Shown one piece after another: positions 8,520-15,671 of a DNA stretch of 28,944 bases. The stretch lies in contig PMDM01000005.1 of assembly GCA_003155565.1 (NCBI GenBank), positions 1-28,944 on the forward strand, written 5' to 3'. The DNA comes from Methylococcaceae bacterium (GTDB lineage Bacteria; Pseudomonadota; Gammaproteobacteria; Methylococcales; Methylomonadaceae). Position 1 is the first letter of the stretch. Each line of letters begins with the position of its first letter. Below the pieces are notes generated by a model. That model was not told the DNA's origin, did no database searches, and saw nothing but the letters and a program-made list of their open reading frames with translations. A program made the position numbers and the translations under genes.

Positions 8520-8670
8520 GTTTGCAAATGAGGTTGTTAGCCAGTAACACCGAGGCCGCCTGTTCAGACAGCACTATTTTATCTTGCGGCTGATAGCTAA
8601 AGCCGTCATGTTGCAGGGGTTCTATTACCCGATACTCAGTATCAACGGGTTTATGGGTTTTATCGGCCAT
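8488..8670 (-). CDS. Small capsid-region protein (possible DUF7210-like)
   Basis: 60 residues, MADKTHKPVDTEYRVIEPLQ onward. The pattern 'YRVIEPLxHDGFSYxPxDKIxLSExxAxxLLANNLI' matches a common class of tiny phage proteins with a beta-rich core ending in a short helix, placed right after the major capsid gene. It starts 1 nt upstream of the capsid stop. The family name DUF7210 is from memory and should be treated as tentative. Its function is unknown, possibly a minor head component. Confidence 0.7.
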   Translation of the reverse strand: MADKTHKPVDTEYRVIEPLQHDGFSYQPQDKIVLSEQAASVLLANNLICKHELLHETKPD

Positions 8671-9615
8671 TTAAGCCACCGCCGCAGAAATCAGATAGCC
8701 CGCGTTCACGCAACTAAGGACCGGTTTAACCGCATCGGATACGTCATAGAGCCAAGACCGCGTGGTATAGTCGTAATGCGGCGTTTCTACAAAGGGATAG
8801 CCAGATAGCTGGTAGGTATAGCCGTAAGTCGGCCTCCCCATATCGGCCAGGCCGCTTTGTTCGGTATAGGCCACAATGACGAATTTTCCCCAAATATCGG
8901 AGAAGGTGCCCGCCTCATCGGCGCTGATGGCATCGCCTACCACGACCGTGGAAACGCCGAACAGGGAGGCTAACAGTTCAGGTGTAGGCACATCACGACC
9001 GGTATATTTAATACGATCAATAATTTTAGGGTGTTGCACCATAGACTTAAGCACGGCTGCACCTAGAACGACGGTGTTGGCGCGTTGTCCTACGGCCTGG
9101 CGTACTGCATCTTTTGCCACTTCAATATCTTTGAGGGGGTCGGATACGCCGGTGGTCAGGTCGCTCCATTGGCTGGTGCCTGATAATGTCGTCTTGTTAG
9201 CGGCCTGATAACTGCCTGCGGTCGTTGCCAGTGTCGCCTGGTCAATTTCCAGCCGCAATTGCATAATATCCTGGACGGTGCGCACGGAGGCAGACGCCAG
9301 GTTAATACCCGGGACGGCTTGCGCTTCTTCCAGAAGTTCAATCGGAACGACAGCGGATAAGGCGTGGTCAACAATACCATAGGTTTGTGAGCCATAGCCG
9401 ATAGAAATCCGCTTGACGGCGGTTCCCGGCGCCCGTGCCGTATCAAAGGTCATAAAGCTTTCTTTTCCAAACTGGATAATTTTTCCGGCGCGTTGGGTGA
9501 CTGGAACGGAGGGGAACAAGGCGCTGCCAATCAGGGCCGAGTTTTTATAGCCTTGGGCAACGGTTGATAAAATCGGGTCGATAACCCGCGTTGCTGAGAT
9601 AGTCATTTGAGTCAT
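8671..9615 (-). CDS. Major capsid protein
   Basis: 314 residues. The N-terminus (MTISATRVIDPILSTVAQGY), GKIIQFGKESF, RAPGTAVKRISIGYGSQTYG, ELLEEAQAVPGI and the run HPKIIDRIKYTGRDVPTPEL are hallmarks of a widespread major capsid family paired with Mu-type portals and DUF2190 cement proteins; HK97 fold is inferred. AAGGA lies about 6 nt before the ATG. It follows the cement protein by 9 nt. No scaffold or delta domain is visible at its N-terminus, consistent with scaffolding and protease being supplied by the gpI-like gene upstream. Confidence 0.93.
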   Translation of the reverse strand: MTQMTISATRVIDPILSTVAQGYKNSALIGSALFPSVPVTQRAGKIIQFGKESFMTFDTARAPGTAVKRISIGYGSQTYGIVDHALSAVVPIELLEEAQAVPGINLASASVRTVQDIMQLRLEIDQATLATTAGSYQAANKTTLSGTSQWSDLTTGVSDPLKDIEVAKDAVRQAVGQRANTVVLGAAVLKSMVQHPKIIDRIKYTGRDVPTPELLASLFGVSTVVVGDAISADEAGTFSDIWGKFVIVAYTEQSGLADMGRPTYGYTYQLSGYPFVETPHYDYTTRSWLYDVSDAVKPVLSCVNAGYLISAAVA

Positions 9616-9624
9616 GGCGGTTCC

Positions 9625-9972
9625 TTATGCGGCGATGGGCAGCAATAAAATTTCGATAAATTTTCCGGTGCCTGAAGCGGCTTGCAGGGCAATCCCTACT
9701 TTAGCGCCTGAAGTCGCCCAGGTGATGACTTTGCCGGTGCCATCCACTTTTAAGGTGTCGCCTGCGGTGATAGCCCCGCCTGCCTCGCAAACGGTGGTGC
9801 CAAGGACATCGACGGGGACTTTATCACCCGACACGGCGGCGGTTCTGACGACGCCCAACACAGCGGCATCGGCGGAAGGGACAGCGCCCGCGAAAGTGAT
9901 AAAGCGTTCGGCCACCAGGGTGGCAGAGGCTGCGATGGTTAGCGTTAATAGGGGAAAACTTTGCTTGCTCAT
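9625..9972 (-). CDS. Capsid cement/decoration protein (DUF2190)
   Basis: 115 residues. Alternating small and hydrophobic residues form a compact beta protein, with DUF2190 features: an early 'LTLTIAASATLVAERFITFAG' region, repeated AGG / GDTLKVDGTGKVI turns, and a C-terminal GTGKFIEILL. Members bind the outside of the capsid shell. It sits between the protease/scaffold and capsid genes as in Mu-like phages and overlaps the protease stop by ATGA, so expression is coupled. Confidence 0.88.
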   Translation of the reverse strand: MSKQSFPLLTLTIAASATLVAERFITFAGAVPSADAAVLGVVRTAAVSGDKVPVDVLGTTVCEAGGAITAGDTLKVDGTGKVITWATSGAKVGIALQAASGTGKFIEILLLPIAA

Positions 9973-11087
9973 AATTGCGCCTCAACCGCTAATATGGCGG
10001 CTTCATAAGTGGTGTTATGTTCAGATTGGTAGTTTTTAATTTTGGTATGTAAAGCCACCGTTTCAGGGTCAATTGAATAACCTGTCGGCGTTTTAAAGGC
10101 GCTTATTGTCCGGTCATCAGGCCCTATCCCATTTGTTTGCAGGCCACTTAAGGCGGCAATAGGACGGGCAGTATCCAGATAGGTCGTGAGTGCGGCCAGG
10201 TCTGTGCTGCCTAATTTTTCCGCCCAGACTTTTTGCGCGGGTAACAAGCGGCCATCGGCTAGGGCAGGCTCAATCATCTGACGGATTTTATCGCCTTGCA
10301 CTGTAGCCAGTAACGCGGCATATTCGCCTTGCAGGGCTTGCATTACTTCAACGGGCACGAAGCTTGACACATCTGGCAGGTGTGCGGACAGTTCTTCTAT
10401 CCGGTGGGTTTGCGCGCTTAAATAAGCGGCCAGGCCTTGGGTCGTGTCTTCGGGTGTTGAGATAAGGGTTTTGAGTTTTTCCAGCTCAGCTAGCACCTCA
10501 TCAAGCGTTGCTAACGTTGGAAGGTTGAGTAAATATCGCAGGCGTTCAAGCAGTTCGTCTTGATCCATGGTGATGTCCTGTTGTAGTGAAACGTGAAAAT
10601 GTGCGGCGGCAAGATCGTTCAAGCCATCAAGCGCGGGATAGTTGACCAGGGCGGCCATCAGCAGGCCGGTGACTTCGCCGGTACTTGGGTTGAAGGTTAA
10701 AACCGGGGAGATGTAGCGGTATTCTTTGGACTCAATGGCTTGGGTTGCGGCGGCTGTCCATTCGACATTGGTGGCATAAAGACCGTCATCAGACCGCCAT
10801 TGCAGGGCTGAGAACCAGCCTGCGGCGGGCGCTTGTTGGCCGTTGGTTTTACTGTACAAGGTCTGGTGGTCGTAATCGATCAGGTAATTGTCTTGCTGGC
10901 TGGCACAAGCGCTAAGCAATGCACCGGCGCTTTGGTCATTCATCAGCCAGCCGGATAGTCCGTGCGGGCGTCCGTCCTTGGCTTTGAATTTACCTGATGG
11001 AAGTAGTTTAATTTCGGTAGGCACAGAACCGCCCAGCTCAATCAGCCGTGCAGAAAGGGCAATGGATACCGGGGGTGTTTTACTCAT
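9969..11087 (-). CDS. Mu gpI-like head maturation protease / scaffold
   Basis: A protein of 372 residues from ATG 11087, or 389 from a GTG at 11138. It contains the Mu protein I signature: LLPSGKFKAKDGRP, NYLIDYDHQTLY, APAAGWFSALQWR, GLYATNVEWTAAATQAI, EYRYISPVL and NYPALDGL. The second half is a helical scaffold-like segment, as in Mu I/Z. I prefer 11087 because family members begin about this close to the first motif. The longer start places GTG inside a 10-bp inverted repeat (11121-11142) but has AGCAGG upstream, so the choice is open. It is the first minus-strand gene after the inverted cassette; in Mu a late promoter (PI) lies before gene I. Confidence 0.9.
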   Translation of the reverse strand: MSKTPPVSIALSARLIELGGSVPTEIKLLPSGKFKAKDGRPHGLSGWLMNDQSAGALLSACASQQDNYLIDYDHQTLYSKTNGQQAPAAGWFSALQWRSDDGLYATNVEWTAAATQAIESKEYRYISPVLTFNPSTGEVTGLLMAALVNYPALDGLNDLAAAHFHVSLQQDITMDQDELLERLRYLLNLPTLATLDEVLAELEKLKTLISTPEDTTQGLAAYLSAQTHRIEELSAHLPDVSSFVPVEVMQALQGEYAALLATVQGDKIRQMIEPALADGRLLPAQKVWAEKLGSTDLAALTTYLDTARPIAALSGLQTNGIGPDDRTISAFKTPTGYSIDPETVALHTKIKNYQSEHNTTYEAAILAVEAQL

Positions 11088-11120
11088 GGCAAGATGGTAG
11101 CGCCATGGGCGGGGCAATTG

Positions 11121-11142
11121 TAAGGTGAAATGTTTCACCTTA
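11121..11142. promoter_or_regulatory. Perfect 10-bp dyad between the divergent structural genes
   Basis: Arms TAAGGTGAAA (11121-11130) and TTTCACCTTA (11133-11142) are exact reverse complements around a 2-bp centre. The dyad sits at the head of the gpI-like transcription unit and about 57 bp before the plus-strand fibre cassette. It could be a regulator-binding site or an RNA hairpin in the gpI leader. No T-run follows on either strand, so it is not a simple terminator. Confidence 0.55.
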
Positions 11143-11149
11143 AACCTGC

Positions 11150-11192
11150 TTTAACTAAGGACTATGATAAGTTAACCTAATTTAACTAAGGA
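11150..11192 (+). repeat. Direct repeat TTTAACTAAGGA x2 with a central variant
   Basis: TTTAACTAAGGA occurs at 11150-11161 and 11181-11192, with a related GTTAACCTAA at 11171-11180. The second copy supplies the AAGGA ribosome site of the gene starting at 11199. TATGAT at 11163-11168 is a possible -10 with no good -35. Together they could be activator-bound promoter DNA or a local duplication. Confidence 0.5.
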
Positions 11193-11198
11193 AACTGG

Positions 11199-11552
11199 GT
11201 GAAAGCGGCTAAATTAAATCTTCCAGTTATTGAAAAAGGGGCGACGTGGCGGCATTCACTCATCTGGAATGACAGCAACGGCCAGCCCATTAATTTAACG
11301 GATTGCACGGCTAAAATGCAAGTTCGGGAAACTGTGGAATCGGCTTCGTTTTTACTGGAGCTCAGCACCGAAAACAACCGGATTACGATTACCCCATCCA
11401 TTGGAAAAATGGACTTTTACATAGCAGCAGCCGATACCGATGCGCTAATCGGTGCAGGCGGTTTATATGATCTGGAAATTTATTTTTTAAATAGCGATAC
11501 CGTGCGCCTGTGCTACGGTGTAGTTATGTTTAGCGAGCAAATAACGAGATAA
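11199..11552 (+). CDS. Phage tail/baseplate-associated beta protein (BppU-N-like), unknown
   Basis: 117 residues from GTG 11199, with AAGGA 6 nt upstream. The pattern (ATWRHSLIWNDSNGQPINLTDCTAKMQVRE, then LLELSTENNRITI, IAAADTDALIGAGGLYDLEIYF, VMFSEQITR) is that of a common small phage protein made of a single Ig-like/BppU-N-like beta domain, typically encoded just before collagen-like or fibre genes. It is the first gene of the plus-strand cassette, opposite to all flanking head genes. It probably contributes to a fibre or adhesion complex; that role is inferred from context. Confidence 0.78.
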   Translation: MKAAKLNLPVIEKGATWRHSLIWNDSNGQPINLTDCTAKMQVRETVESASFLLELSTENNRITITPSIGKMDFYIAAADTDALIGAGGLYDLEIYFLNSDTVRLCYGVVMFSEQITR

Positions 11553-11556
11553 CCCT

Positions 11557-12027
11557 ATGTCTTTTTTTATTACCCCCGTTATTGATGTTTTAATATCGTC
11601 TGAGCAGGGGCCACCAGGACCACCAGGACCACCAGGGGAGGCTGAAACTTCGGTAGTTTCACTCTCTGATAGTGACAATGATGTGGTGTTAAATGCCCAG
11701 GGGCAGTCTAATTTTTCGATAAGACTCACTAAAAACCATGTTCTGTTAAACCCTGTAAATCTTGGCGATGGCAGGTTAATTAGAATAGCGTGTACACAAG
11801 ATTCAGTCGGTAAGAGGCTATTAACCTACGATACTTCTTACCGATTCCCGAAGGGGGCGGCGGCCTTAAGCACTGAGGCGGGTGCATTGGATTTGATAGT
11901 TTGCTACTACGACGGCGCCTATCTACTCTGTACACTGTATAAAGGGTTTGCTGCCCCGGTAGCCTATACCCCAGGGACTTTCGATTTTTCCGCCATGCAA
12001 GCATCGGGCTTAACAGCACTTATATAA
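11557..12027 (+). CDS. Collagen-like phage fibre protein
   Basis: 156 residues. An N-terminal hydrophobic beta segment (MSFFITPVIDVLISSEQ) is followed by three and a half Gly-Pro-Pro triplets (G18 to G27), then a C-terminal globular beta domain. Short collagen-like triplets in phage proteins form trimeric connectors in fibres. The triplets are encoded by near-perfect 9-bp repeats (CCACCAGGA) at 11611-11637, so copy number could vary by slippage. It lies 4 nt after the previous gene and 13 nt before the next. Confidence 0.78.
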   Translation: MSFFITPVIDVLISSEQGPPGPPGPPGEAETSVVSLSDSDNDVVLNAQGQSNFSIRLTKNHVLLNPVNLGDGRLIRIACTQDSVGKRLLTYDTSYRFPKGAAALSTEAGALDLIVCYYDGAYLLCTLYKGFAAPVAYTPGTFDFSAMQASGLTALI

Positions 12028-12040
12028 AAGGAAAATACTC

Positions 12041-12922
12041 ATGCCAACTTCCATACAAGTCCTTGACGCCACGGGAACCCCTCAAACGATCAACACAAAC
12101 CCGGCTTTAGGCCAGGCGTTGGCAAATGCCAGTATTCCGGTTGTGCTGGCTTCCGACCAAGGGGCGCTGCCGCTAGCATCGGGCGCGTCAACCTCGGCCA
12201 AACAGGATACCGGAAATACATCGATTGCCAGTATTGATGCAAAAACGCCCGCTTTAGTTACCGGACGAATCCCCGTTGATGGGTCAGCCGTAACGCAACC
12301 TGTTTCAGCCGCGTCCTTGCCGCTTCCTACGGGTGCCGCCCGGGAAACGGGCGGCAATCTGGCTGCCATATTAGCCGCCCTGGAATCTGGATCATCGACT
12401 GCTTTACTAGCAGGTGAGTTACATATAGGTTCAGTATCAGGCCAGAGTGCGTTAGTTTCCGCCAGTTATGCCCGGCCTGCCAATACGGATTATTATACGG
12501 CGCTTGATGTTTTTTCAAATTCAACATCTGCGCCCGCATTGTTATCATTCACTAATATTGCACGCGTTAACGCGGGCTCAGGTTATATCGTTAAAGCGCG
12601 GTTAGTCACTGACCAGGCATCCAATGCGTCCCGGTTCAGATTGCATTTATTTCATACAGCCATTTCACCGATTGCTGATAATTCGCCCTTTGCATCCCTG
12701 TATGCGAACAGGGCCAATAAAATAGGCTTTATTGATTTTGATGCAATGGGTGCGGAAGGCTCTGGGTCTGATTGTGCGGAATCGAGCAATTTTTCAACCC
12801 GTTTAAAATTCGTGTGCGCAGCCGCATCACGCAGCCTTTATGGCATTTTGGAGGTCCGTGATAATTTTACGCCGACCTCGGGGCAATCAATTTTTGTAGA
12901 ACTAACGGCAGAAATAGACTGA
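12041..12922 (+). CDS. Phage structural / fibre protein, unknown
   Basis: 293 residues with a strong ribosome site (AAAAGGAAAA) before ATG 12041. The N-terminal third is repetitive and Ala/Ser/Pro-rich (IPVVLASDQGALPL, STSAKQDTGNTSIASIDAK, SLPLPTGAA), a pattern I know from many phage proteins near tail fibres. Residues from about 125 on look like a beta-sandwich (SASYARPANTDYYTALDVFS, then SGYIVKARLV, FRLHLFHTA, SIFVELTAEID). No catalytic motif is visible. It sits between the collagen-like protein and the SGNH esterase, so a fibre or receptor-binding role is likely. Confidence 0.8.
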   Translation: MPTSIQVLDATGTPQTINTNPALGQALANASIPVVLASDQGALPLASGASTSAKQDTGNTSIASIDAKTPALVTGRIPVDGSAVTQPVSAASLPLPTGAARETGGNLAAILAALESGSSTALLAGELHIGSVSGQSALVSASYARPANTDYYTALDVFSNSTSAPALLSFTNIARVNAGSGYIVKARLVTDQASNASRFRLHLFHTAISPIADNSPFASLYANRANKIGFIDFDAMGAEGSGSDCAESSNFSTRLKFVCAAASRSLYGILEVRDNFTPTSGQSIFVELTAEID

Positions 12923-12926
12923 TTTT

Positions 12927-14378
12927 ATGAACCCTGCAACCAAACAGCTTATAGTAACTACGCCACGTACTAAGCTCTTTTCATTTGATGAGATAGGCTC
13001 CGGTTTTGGCGGTCCCACTGTTATTAATAGTGGGAAATTATATTGGCTTGCCTTAAATGGAATGGCTGTTTCCGCATGGATTGGCAGAATCAAGGGTACT
13101 TCCTGTTCAATTAAAGTCCGCAATGCCGGGGATGATTATTCATCCATCATGGTCAGTGTCGATGGCAAAAAGGCGGTCTCTGCTATTCCCTACGGAAGCG
13201 GCGACATTCATTATTTGTTTAAAGACCTGGAAGACACGCTGCATACCATCGTTGTCATGCCGGGCGCAGGGGCTTATTATCAATATTTTTCCATAACTGA
13301 CCCGGCCATTTTTGCAGTCACCGGTGCAAGCCCTGAAATCATACCGGCCAATACGATAATTTCCGCAGGGGATTTTCAGGCCAATACGGTCCAGTCCGGG
13401 TTTTTTGAAAGTTATAGCCAAGGTGGAAACACGCAAACGGGAACGGTTCCGGCAACCCTGTTAAGCCGTGATTACGGTGGCGGAAATCCGGGCGGTTGCA
13501 GCACGATCTGCTTTAAAAGCGACGCTAGCCACATGATCATAACCTCAAACAGCCATTGTTTGTTTGTGTGTATAGATGGAACCACTACCACCCGCTATGG
13601 CACTGAAAAAACCGGGGACAATACCAATAATCTGGGCGCAACTCCCTTACCCTTTCCACTATCCGGCAATACTTGGGATGCTCAGGGGCCGTTCTTTTCA
13701 AACTTTTCCGTCTCGTGGACGATTGCATTGCCCCCAGGAACGCATACCTATAACGTCTGGACAGGCGGACTGCCCAACAGTTATAACCTGTTTGTTATCG
13801 GCCTGGATAAACCGTTGCTAACCTTGCCGGGAACACCCAAACGTCTGGACCAGTTCGGCGATAGCCTGACCGCCGGGCTTGCGTCAACGTCAATGGGCGA
13901 AGTCGAGACAATGAGAGTCGCGGCCTATTACGGTTATGCGGGTGCGACTTACGGGCTATCCGGTGAAACGATTGGGCAATTTGCAACCCGTCTGCCCAAT
14001 CTGTTAAACGGCATAACAGCCACCGCCAATGATGTGGCCGTCATTGCCCAAGGGCGCAATGGTTCCAGCACGGATAATCCCTTGAGCGGTGGCGATATAA
14101 CCGCTTATACCGGCTTTATTACCGCACTGTTGGCGAAAGGTTACGGCAAGGTGCTTTGCCGTGGCATCATCCCGGAACAATCCCCTAACCGTTGGACAGC
14201 GAATAATGCGTCCATAGCCGCTATTGTTTCAGGTCTGGCAGACTCCCGCGTTGTCTATGTTCCAGTGACTTCGTGGGCTGACCAATGGGTTTCCTGTGGC
14301 GATGGCACGCATCCCGGTGATTTTGGTTATACGCAATGGACGGCGTTGGCCATCGCGTCTTATAACGGGCTAATTTGA
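12927..14378 (+). CDS. SGNH/GDSL-type hydrolase, virion-associated esterase
   Basis: 483 residues. The C-terminal domain (about 305-483) has all SGNH blocks: block I FGDSLTAG with nucleophile Ser313, block II Gly near GLSGETIG (343-346), block III GRN with Asn378, and block V DGTH with Asp459 and His462. Such enzymes remove acetyl or acyl groups from polysaccharide. On phage fibres they deacetylate capsule or O-antigen during adsorption. The N-terminal ~300 residues form beta-rich regions that could hold carbohydrate or trimerise. There is no signal peptide, consistent with a virion part rather than a secreted enzyme. It starts 4 nt after the previous gene with a poor ribosome site, suggesting coupling. 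Confidence 0.9.
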   Translation: MNPATKQLIVTTPRTKLFSFDEIGSGFGGPTVINSGKLYWLALNGMAVSAWIGRIKGTSCSIKVRNAGDDYSSIMVSVDGKKAVSAIPYGSGDIHYLFKDLEDTLHTIVVMPGAGAYYQYFSITDPAIFAVTGASPEIIPANTIISAGDFQANTVQSGFFESYSQGGNTQTGTVPATLLSRDYGGGNPGGCSTICFKSDASHMIITSNSHCLFVCIDGTTTTRYGTEKTGDNTNNLGATPLPFPLSGNTWDAQGPFFSNFSVSWTIALPPGTHTYNVWTGGLPNSYNLFVIGLDKPLLTLPGTPKRLDQFGDSLTAGLASTSMGEVETMRVAAYYGYAGATYGLSGETIGQFATRLPNLLNGITATANDVAVIAQGRNGSSTDNPLSGGDITAYTGFITALLAKGYGKVLCRGIIPEQSPNRWTANNASIAAIVSGLADSRVVYVPVTSWADQWVSCGDGTHPGDFGYTQWTALAIASYNGLI

Positions 14379-14411
14379 TTGAATAACCGTATTTCCGGCC
14401 ACTCAATCAAA
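14374..14411 (+). other. Stem-loop at the end of the SGNH gene
   Basis: TTTGATTGA (14374-14382) pairs exactly with TCAATCAAA (14403-14411) across a 20-nt loop. The stem contains the esterase stop codon and ends 5 nt before the ATG of the zinc-ribbon gene. There is no U-tract, so it may affect mRNA stability or translation of the next gene rather than terminate. Confidence 0.45.
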
Positions 14412-14416
14412 ACAAA

Positions 14417-14602
14417 ATGATCCCCGATACCGAACTTTTGGACGAGGCACTCCCTGTCGACGCTTATGCTGAAGAATGCCCCCGCTGTGATAATACCAAG
14501 CTGGGGATAATGATTACCCTACGGCTGCAATACTGCCCATGCTGTCATACCTGGCTTAGATACGCTAAAGGGTCGCCTAGCAAGATTGAGCAGGGTTATT
14601 GA
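14417..14602 (+). CDS. Small zinc-ribbon protein, unknown
   Basis: 61 residues with two Cys pairs, C21-x2-C24 and C40-x2-C43 (CPRC and CPCC), 15 residues apart, typical of a zinc ribbon. The N-terminus is acidic and the C-terminus basic. No good Shine-Dalgarno precedes ATG 14417, and a stem-loop ends 5 nt upstream, so translation may be weak or coupled. Its function is unknown; tiny zinc ribbons of this kind are common in phage accessory positions. Confidence 0.6.
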   Translation: MIPDTELLDEALPVDAYAEECPRCDNTKLGIMITLRLQYCPCCHTWLRYAKGSPSKIEQGY

Positions 14603-14662
14603 CAGCCGCCGGAAACTAAACTAATCTATACCTTAGAGGCTTGATAACCTCATCACAAGCGG

Positions 14663-14692
14663 AAACCGCACCCGAAAGAAAGCGGTTTTTTT
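14663..14692 (+). terminator. Rho-independent terminator of the fibre cassette
   Basis: AAACCGC (14663-14669) pairs with GCGGTTT (14682-14688) across a 12-nt loop, and the right arm merges into a run of seven T (14686-14692). It lies 60 nt after the zinc-ribbon stop and would separate the fibre genes from the lipoprotein gene downstream. Confidence 0.7.
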
Positions 14693-14712
14693 ATGTCTAC
14701 GATTTTAGTTTT

Positions 14713-14791
14713 GAGTTAGGAGGGTTAGAGAATAACCAATATCTAACGCAGACTTGTGACTGTTATCAACCTCCTAACTCTCCTTCGGGAG
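14713..14791 (+). repeat. Long inverted repeat plus UUCG hairpin before the lipoprotein gene
   Basis: GAGTTAGGAGG (14713-14723) and CCTCCTAACTC (14770-14780) are exact inverted arms 46 nt apart. They are directly followed by CTCC-TTCG-GGAG (14780-14791), a stable cUUCGg tetraloop hairpin with a T-rich tail. The 14603-14821 stretch holds no convincing gene: a TTG-started frame across it lacks a ribosome site and overlaps the terminator. The repeats may form a leader structure for the lipoprotein gene or be a second terminator. Confidence 0.5.
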
Positions 14792-14821
14792 CTTTCTTGA
14801 TAAAAAGCACAGGAGACAGAA

Positions 14822-15103
14822 ATGTCTAATCTAATCGCATTAATTTTGGCAATAATGGCATTAACTGGCTGCTCTGTACTTCCACCAGAAAAAATACTAG
14901 CTGATTTTTCTTCTAGTGCTATCGGCTGCCCGTCAAGCGAAATAACGGTATCCAGTTGGGAATATCACAGAAATGCACTTGTAACAGAATATTTCGCAGA
15001 ATGTCACGGTAAAAAGTTTGTTTGTAACAAGGCAAATGATTACTCACTTGGCAATTTTGCACATACCTATAATCCAGCCACATGCAAAGAAATGTTGAAA
15101 TAA
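14822..15103 (+). CDS. Small lipoprotein, likely moron
   Basis: 93 residues with AGGAG 7 nt before ATG 14822. A signal peptide ends in the lipobox LTGC (Cys17); Ser at +2 predicts outer-membrane sorting. The mature part has four further Cys (CP, ECHGKKFVC, ATC) and the motif AECHGKKFVCNKAND, reminiscent of small periplasmic lipoproteins of Gammaproteobacteria. It is the last plus-strand gene before the minus-strand head genes resume, and hairpins separate it from the fibre genes. It looks like a cargo gene expressed on its own, perhaps altering the host surface or excluding other phages; that role is inference. Confidence 0.8.
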   Translation: MSNLIALILAIMALTGCSVLPPEKILADFSSSAIGCPSSEITVSSWEYHRNALVTEYFAECHGKKFVCNKANDYSLGNFAHTYNPATCKEMLK

Positions 15104-15131
15104 ACAACACACGCATACTGTGATTTATTTA

Positions 15132-15545
15132 TTATGTCACCAGATACCGGTGAATAATATCCAATACCTCACGCTCCCAACTCTCTGGAAGCCCGCCCTC
15201 TTGAGTGGGCAAAAAGGCGCGTTGGGGCGAGCCCAAGCCTAGCTGGTGGTACTTGCCATAGGCCACGTTAGTACCAATAATTGCTTCCAGGGCGCTGGCG
15301 TTCGAGGTGATGGAGCCTTTTAGCCGTCCAGTGTCATTCAAGGGTTTGGAACTGCCATCTTTACGGGGTTTTTTGAGTGGCAACCAAGGCGAGCCGTAAG
15401 GGTCTGCGGCATCGGTAAAGGTCAGGTCTACCAAACTGGCGACGTGTTCGCCGATGTCGGTCATAACCGGTTCCATGTGCGTCAGGCGCTGGCTTAACTG
15501 CTGTAAGGCGAGGTCTACGGCGGCGGTTTCTATCTGGATGATCAT
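15132..15545 (-). CDS. Mu gpG-like virion morphogenesis / tail completion protein
   Basis: 137 residues from ATG 15545 (a TTG 6 nt upstream is less likely). The sequence shows the phage virion morphogenesis family pattern: AVDLALQQLSQRL, a central FTDAADPYGSPWLPLKKPRK, KPLNDTGRLKGSITS, and VAYGKYHQLGLGSPQRAFLP. Mu gpG and P2 gpS relatives act in head-tail joining. It is the last minus-strand gene before the inverted cassette; its usual neighbour, gene I, lies 4 kb further on. No clear ribosome site is visible. Confidence 0.88.
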   Translation of the reverse strand: MIIQIETAAVDLALQQLSQRLTHMEPVMTDIGEHVASLVDLTFTDAADPYGSPWLPLKKPRKDGSSKPLNDTGRLKGSITSNASALEAIIGTNVAYGKYHQLGLGSPQRAFLPTQEGGLPESWEREVLDIIHRYLVT

Positions 15546-15569
15546 TGACAATGTGCTGTTTTCAATTTA

Positions 15570-15671
15570 TTATTTAACCCGTAACGATTGATCGACGATG
15601 TTGACATCAACCTGATCAGGAACCAATCGGGCAGTGCGCCAGATGTCTAGGCGCATTGCACATTCAATCAT
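15570..15671 (-). CDS. Possible 33-residue coupled ORF between F and G homologues
   Basis: ATG 15671-15669 overlaps the final codons and TGA of the MuF gene (ATG ATT GA), and the frame stays open for 33 codons to TAA 15570, about 25 nt before the gpG-like start. The product (MIECAMRLDIWRTARLVPDQ...) is unremarkable and has no hydrophobic segment. It fills a 118-bp gap that would otherwise be empty in a tightly packed operon. I cannot identify it; it could be a remnant or a translational bridge. Confidence 0.4.
   Translation of the reverse strand: MIECAMRLDIWRTARLVPDQVDVNIVDQSLRVK

Noticed and set aside
14641..14829. 62-codon plus-strand frame with TTG start
   Set aside because: It runs through a terminator and inverted repeats, lacks a ribosome site and overlaps the lipoprotein start.
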